Shown one piece after another: positions 15,006-17,138 of a stretch of DNA of 17,138 nucleotides. The DNA is from Candidatus Gastranaerophilales bacterium (GTDB lineage: Bacteria; Cyanobacteriota; Vampirovibrionia; Gastranaerophilales; Gastranaerophilaceae), in the NCBI GenBank assembly GCA_900772035.1, contig CAAGQE010000089.1:1-17138 (forward strand), in the 5' to 3' direction. Each line of letters opens with the position of its first letter. The first letter of the stretch is position 1. Under the pieces are notes generated by a model that saw nothing but the letters and a program-made list of their open reading frames with translations, was not told the origin of the DNA and made no database searches. A program made the position numbers and the translations under genes.

Positions 15006-15034
15006 ATTGTATAATTTGTGAAAAATAAATGCAA
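15006..15034 (-). promoter_or_regulatory. Promoter of the dCache-GGDEF-EAL gene
   Basis: On the minus strand TTGCAT (15034-15029), a 17-base spacer and TACAAT (15011-15006) form a good housekeeping promoter. Transcription would start near 14999, about 26 bases before the ATG at 14973, leaving the GAGGA ribosome binding site intact. Confidence 0.6.
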
Positions 15035-15137
15035 TAAGCAAAAAAAGCGCCAAAATCAAAGCCAATGCACACAAGAGTTTTGAAGATTATTATCTTTTAA
15101 CATAAATCAATAATTGTGAGTGGTAAAGATTTGCGTT

Positions 15138-15150
15138 TTCGTGATAAAAT
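15138..15150 (+). promoter_or_regulatory. Extended -10 promoter of the ricT-like gene
   Basis: TGATAAAAT (15142-15150) is an extended -10 (TGn plus TAAAAT). Transcription would start near 15157, just upstream of the AAGGA at about 15160-15164 and the ATG at 15170. If so, in-frame upstream starts such as the GTG at 15116 would not be transcribed. Confidence 0.45.
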
Positions 15151-15169
15151 CATAACAGTAAGGAACATT

Positions 15170-16090
15170 ATGACAAAATTTGCCGTAAAATTATTAAAGA
15201 ATAAATACTACCCGCTGCAAATACCCGATTCTGTTGAAGTTAAACACGGCGATTACGTGTTGGTTCGCACGGATAAAGGGGAAGAAGCGGTAAAAGTTTT
15301 CGCGGTATCACCGCAGATAACAGCGATTTGGGATAAATATAAGCCCGAAAAATTGCCTCTTATCAGAGTCATGGACGAAAGCGACATGATGACATTGGAA
15401 AAGATAAGAGACGAAGAACGAGATGCGTACAAAATTTGCCAAGGCTTAATTCAAAAACTGCATTTGGTAATGAATTTGGTTGATTGCAAATACACATTTG
15501 ACCAAAGAAAAATCTCATTCTACTACACCGCACCCGAAAGAGTCGATTTCAGAAACCTCTTGAAAGAACTCACACAAGCATTCAAGAGAGTTCGTATCGA
15601 CCTCAGACACATCGGCGTAAGAGATGAAACCTCACTTTGCCAAGGATGCGGACTTTGCGGACAACCGTACTGTTGTTGCACGTTCAAAAGACAGTTTGAG
15701 TCTATCAACATTAAACTCGCAAGAGACCAAGGTATGCCGATTACTCCAGGAAAGATTTCGGGAACTTGCGGCAGATTACTTTGCTGCTTAAACTACGAAT
15801 ACGCAAACTACGTAGAAGAAGCGAAAAACATGCCACCTGTCGGCTCGGGTGTACTTTCTCCCGACGGACTCGGCTGCGTAGCATCCGTAAACTTCTTGAG
15901 CGGCAAGATTACAGTAAAACTTCAAGACGGTAAGACCAAAGAATTTATGCACGATGACATTGAAATGGTTGATGCCGACTTGAATATCGAAATCGACAAA
16001 CCGACAAGTTACAACACGGATGACGATGTCTCAAGCGCGGATATCAAGCAACTTGAAGACGACAGAAACAGTTCGACTGGTAATGTATAA
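15170..16090 (+). CDS. ricT: PSP1-domain protein, RicT/YaaT-like
   Basis: A 306-residue PSP1-domain protein. In Bacillus the relative RicT (YaaT) forms a complex with RicA and RicF that carries iron-sulfur clusters and stimulates RNase Y; whether this holds here is inference. Visible: an N-terminal VEVKHGDYVLVRTDKGEE barrel-like segment, the RVDFRNLLKELTQAFKRVRIDLRHIGVRDE core, the Cys-rich CQGCGLCGQPYCCC (157-170) and GTCGRLLCCLNYE (199-211). An acidic tail of low complexity follows residue 265. I chose the ATG at 15170 because AAGGA lies five bases upstream; a frame open from a GTG at 15116 adds 18 residues with no site. It stands alone, diverging from the GGDEF-EAL gene. The gene symbol is by family. 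Confidence 0.85.
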   Translation: MTKFAVKLLKNKYYPLQIPDSVEVKHGDYVLVRTDKGEEAVKVFAVSPQITAIWDKYKPEKLPLIRVMDESDMMTLEKIRDEERDAYKICQGLIQKLHLVMNLVDCKYTFDQRKISFYYTAPERVDFRNLLKELTQAFKRVRIDLRHIGVRDETSLCQGCGLCGQPYCCCTFKRQFESINIKLARDQGMPITPGKISGTCGRLLCCLNYEYANYVEEAKNMPPVGSGVLSPDGLGCVASVNFLSGKITVKLQDGKTKEFMHDDIEMVDADLNIEIDKPTSYNTDDDVSSADIKQLEDDRNSSTGNV

Positions 16091-16098
16091 AAATAAAA

Positions 16099-16130
16099 AA
16101 AAAAACCGCTTCAACGAGGCGGTTTTTTTT
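16099..16130. terminator. Bidirectional terminator between ricT-like and kinase genes
   Basis: CCGCTTC (16106-16112) pairs with GAGGCGG (16116-16122), with one G-T pair and a three-base loop, flanked by a run of A on the left and eight T (16123-16130) on the right. Both strands thus show stem plus T-tract, which fits two converging genes. The kinase stop codon touches the right edge. Confidence 0.85.
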
Positions 16131-17119
16131 TATACGGATTTTTTAATTATTACGGTAAATACGGTGGTTTTATCCTGCGAAGAAACATCAATCTTTCCGC
16201 CGTGAGCAGAGACGATTTTATTTGCACAATACAAACCTAAACCTGTCCCGAGATGAGAAAACTTTTTGATTCCCGAATAATATTTTTCAAAAATCAACTT
16301 TGCATCCTCAGGGTTAATCTCATCACCGCGGTTAATAATTTTTATACTGATATCATTATCATCGCAAGCAATTTCGACCTTTACATCCGAGTCGTTGTAT
16401 CCGTATTTTGACGCATTCAAAATCAAATTTGTCAAAACACGCTTGAATTGAACGTGGTCAATTTCTGCATAAACTCTGTCTTTCTCACATTCAAAAACAG
16501 GTTGCTGATTTTTAGGATTTAAAATCGGATAAAGTTCTTCAAAAACACTTCTTGAAAACTCGCAAATCTCCGTTTTTACGGGGTGCATTTCAACCTCAGC
16601 CTGTTGATATTTGTAGGTTGAAAGCAACATCTCCGAAAGTTCGATTAAATCCTTGTCGGAATTTAACATCATCTCCAAAACTTCTTTTTGCTGAGGATTA
16701 ATTTCTCCAAAACTTCCCGCAAGAAGCATTTTTATTGCATTTAATTCGGCAATGACGGGCGTTTTCAAATCGTGAGTGAGCGCCGCAACAAAATCGTCTT
16801 TAAATTTTTGAGACTCTTTTTCAATCTCAATCATTTCTTCGAGAGATTTATTTTTTGCGATAAGAATTTGCTTGTATTCCGAGAGCATCTTTTCGCGGTC
16901 GGACAAAGCCTCAATCAGTTGTTCCGCCGAGGTTTTGATGTTTTCGTTTTTGTAAGAGGACAAATCAACCTGAAGTTGACCGTAACGCAACTGCCTCAAC
17001 ATTTTCAAGAGTTGAATTTCGTTAAATTTAGCAGTTTTTCGCATATTCACAATCAAAACGACGAGTGAAATACAAACACAAACTAAAAATATGATGAGTA
17101 ATATGCAAAAAATTTTCAT
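16130..17119 (-). CDS. Sensor histidine kinase with one membrane helix
   Basis: A 329-residue kinase. One N-terminal membrane helix (about 5-25) is followed by a coiled-coil-like linker (about 60-108), so there is no room for an extracytoplasmic sensor. The H-box is FVAALTHDLKTPV with the phospho-accepting His116. The DHp region LLAGSFGEINPQQKEVLEMM resembles cyanobacterial kinases. The ATPase domain has the N-box NLILNASKYG (231-240), the F-box IFEKYYSG and the G2 box HLGTGLGL (289-296). The G1 box is IINRGDEI: Asn replaces the usual Asp, and the second Gly is missing, so ATP binding may be altered though the other boxes are normal. The ATG at 17119 overlaps a stop codon (ATGA) of an upstream frame, fitting a response regulator-kinase pair. 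The signal and partner are unknown. Confidence 0.9.
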   Translation of the reverse strand: MKIFCILLIIFLVCVCISLVVLIVNMRKTAKFNEIQLLKMLRQLRYGQLQVDLSSYKNENIKTSAEQLIEALSDREKMLSEYKQILIAKNKSLEEMIEIEKESQKFKDDFVAALTHDLKTPVIAELNAIKMLLAGSFGEINPQQKEVLEMMLNSDKDLIELSEMLLSTYKYQQAEVEMHPVKTEICEFSRSVFEELYPILNPKNQQPVFECEKDRVYAEIDHVQFKRVLTNLILNASKYGYNDSDVKVEIACDDNDISIKIINRGDEINPEDAKLIFEKYYSGIKKFSHLGTGLGLYCANKIVSAHGGKIDVSSQDKTTVFTVIIKKSV

Positions 17120-17138
17120 AGTTGATTTTCAGTATAAA
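17116..17138 (-). CDS. Possible 3' end of an upstream gene, perhaps the response regulator
   Basis: On the minus strand a frame reading YTENQL runs from the window edge to a TGA at 17118-17116 that overlaps the kinase ATG. Only six sense codons are visible. OmpR-type regulators often end in a GYxY stretch followed by a few residues, and ATGA overlaps are common between regulator and kinase, so this is a reasonable but weakly supported guess. Confidence 0.3.

Noticed and set aside
15082..15096. Small inverted repeat AAGAT-TATT-ATCTT between the divergent GGDEF-EAL and ricT-like genes
   Set aside because: Five-base arms in AT-rich DNA are expected by chance; no second copy was seen.
15116..15169. 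GTG start at 15116 for the ricT-like gene
   Set aside because: No ribosome binding site, and it lies upstream of the predicted transcription start; the ATG at 15170 has AAGGA at ideal spacing.

Overview
The window is compact, AT-rich bacterial chromosome carrying core genes on both strands, with gaps mostly under 100 bases. No phage, insertion sequence, CRISPR, tRNA or rRNA signal was seen. The gene set points to a peptidoglycan-making bacterium: murB-ddl-ftsQ, part of the spc ribosomal operon, adk-map, a BFN-type nuclease, a PSP1/RicT protein and a short histidine kinase whose DHp region looks like cyanobacterial kinases. A relative of the non-photosynthetic Cyanobacteria (Vampirovibrionia/Melainabacteria, for example gut Gastranaerophilales) is my best guess. 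It is inference only. An rpmD (L30) gene argues against photosynthetic cyanobacteria, which generally lack L30.

Layout. (1) 1-4320, plus strand: murB (3' end), ddl, ftsQ, nadE and a secreted ankyrin-repeat protein, overlapping or tightly spaced and probably one transcript. It combines cell wall precursor synthesis, divisome and NAD synthesis. (2) 4317-7179, minus strand: two tandem paralogous organophosphate:phosphate antiporters, each with its own upstream signals. (3) 7298-10125, plus strand: a leader with a terminator-like hairpin, then rpsE-rpmD-rplO-secY, closed by a terminator. (4) 10129-12116, plus strand: an extended -10 promoter overlapping that terminator's tail, then adk-map and a bifunctional-nuclease-family gene. 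(5) 12124-12663: a 55-codon unannotated minus-strand gene, a divergent AT-rich promoter region, a DUF1858 protein and a terminator. (6) 12664-14973, minus strand: a large membrane dCache-GGDEF-EAL protein in which both enzymatic domains look dead. (7) 15142-16130, plus strand: a PSP1/RicT-like protein. (8) 16130-17138, minus strand: a histidine kinase, overlapped at its start by the end of what may be its response regulator.

Most worth a second look: a two-domain NAD synthetase whose glutaminase domain has lost its nucleophile and general base; the doubly degenerate GGDEF-EAL receptor; the 55-residue gene with a textbook ribosome binding site; the rpsE leader hairpin; and the spc operon cut short at both ends. 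Several start codons were moved downstream of the longest reading frame because a good Shine-Dalgarno sequence sits before the later ATG. I did not find a clearly new multi-gene system.
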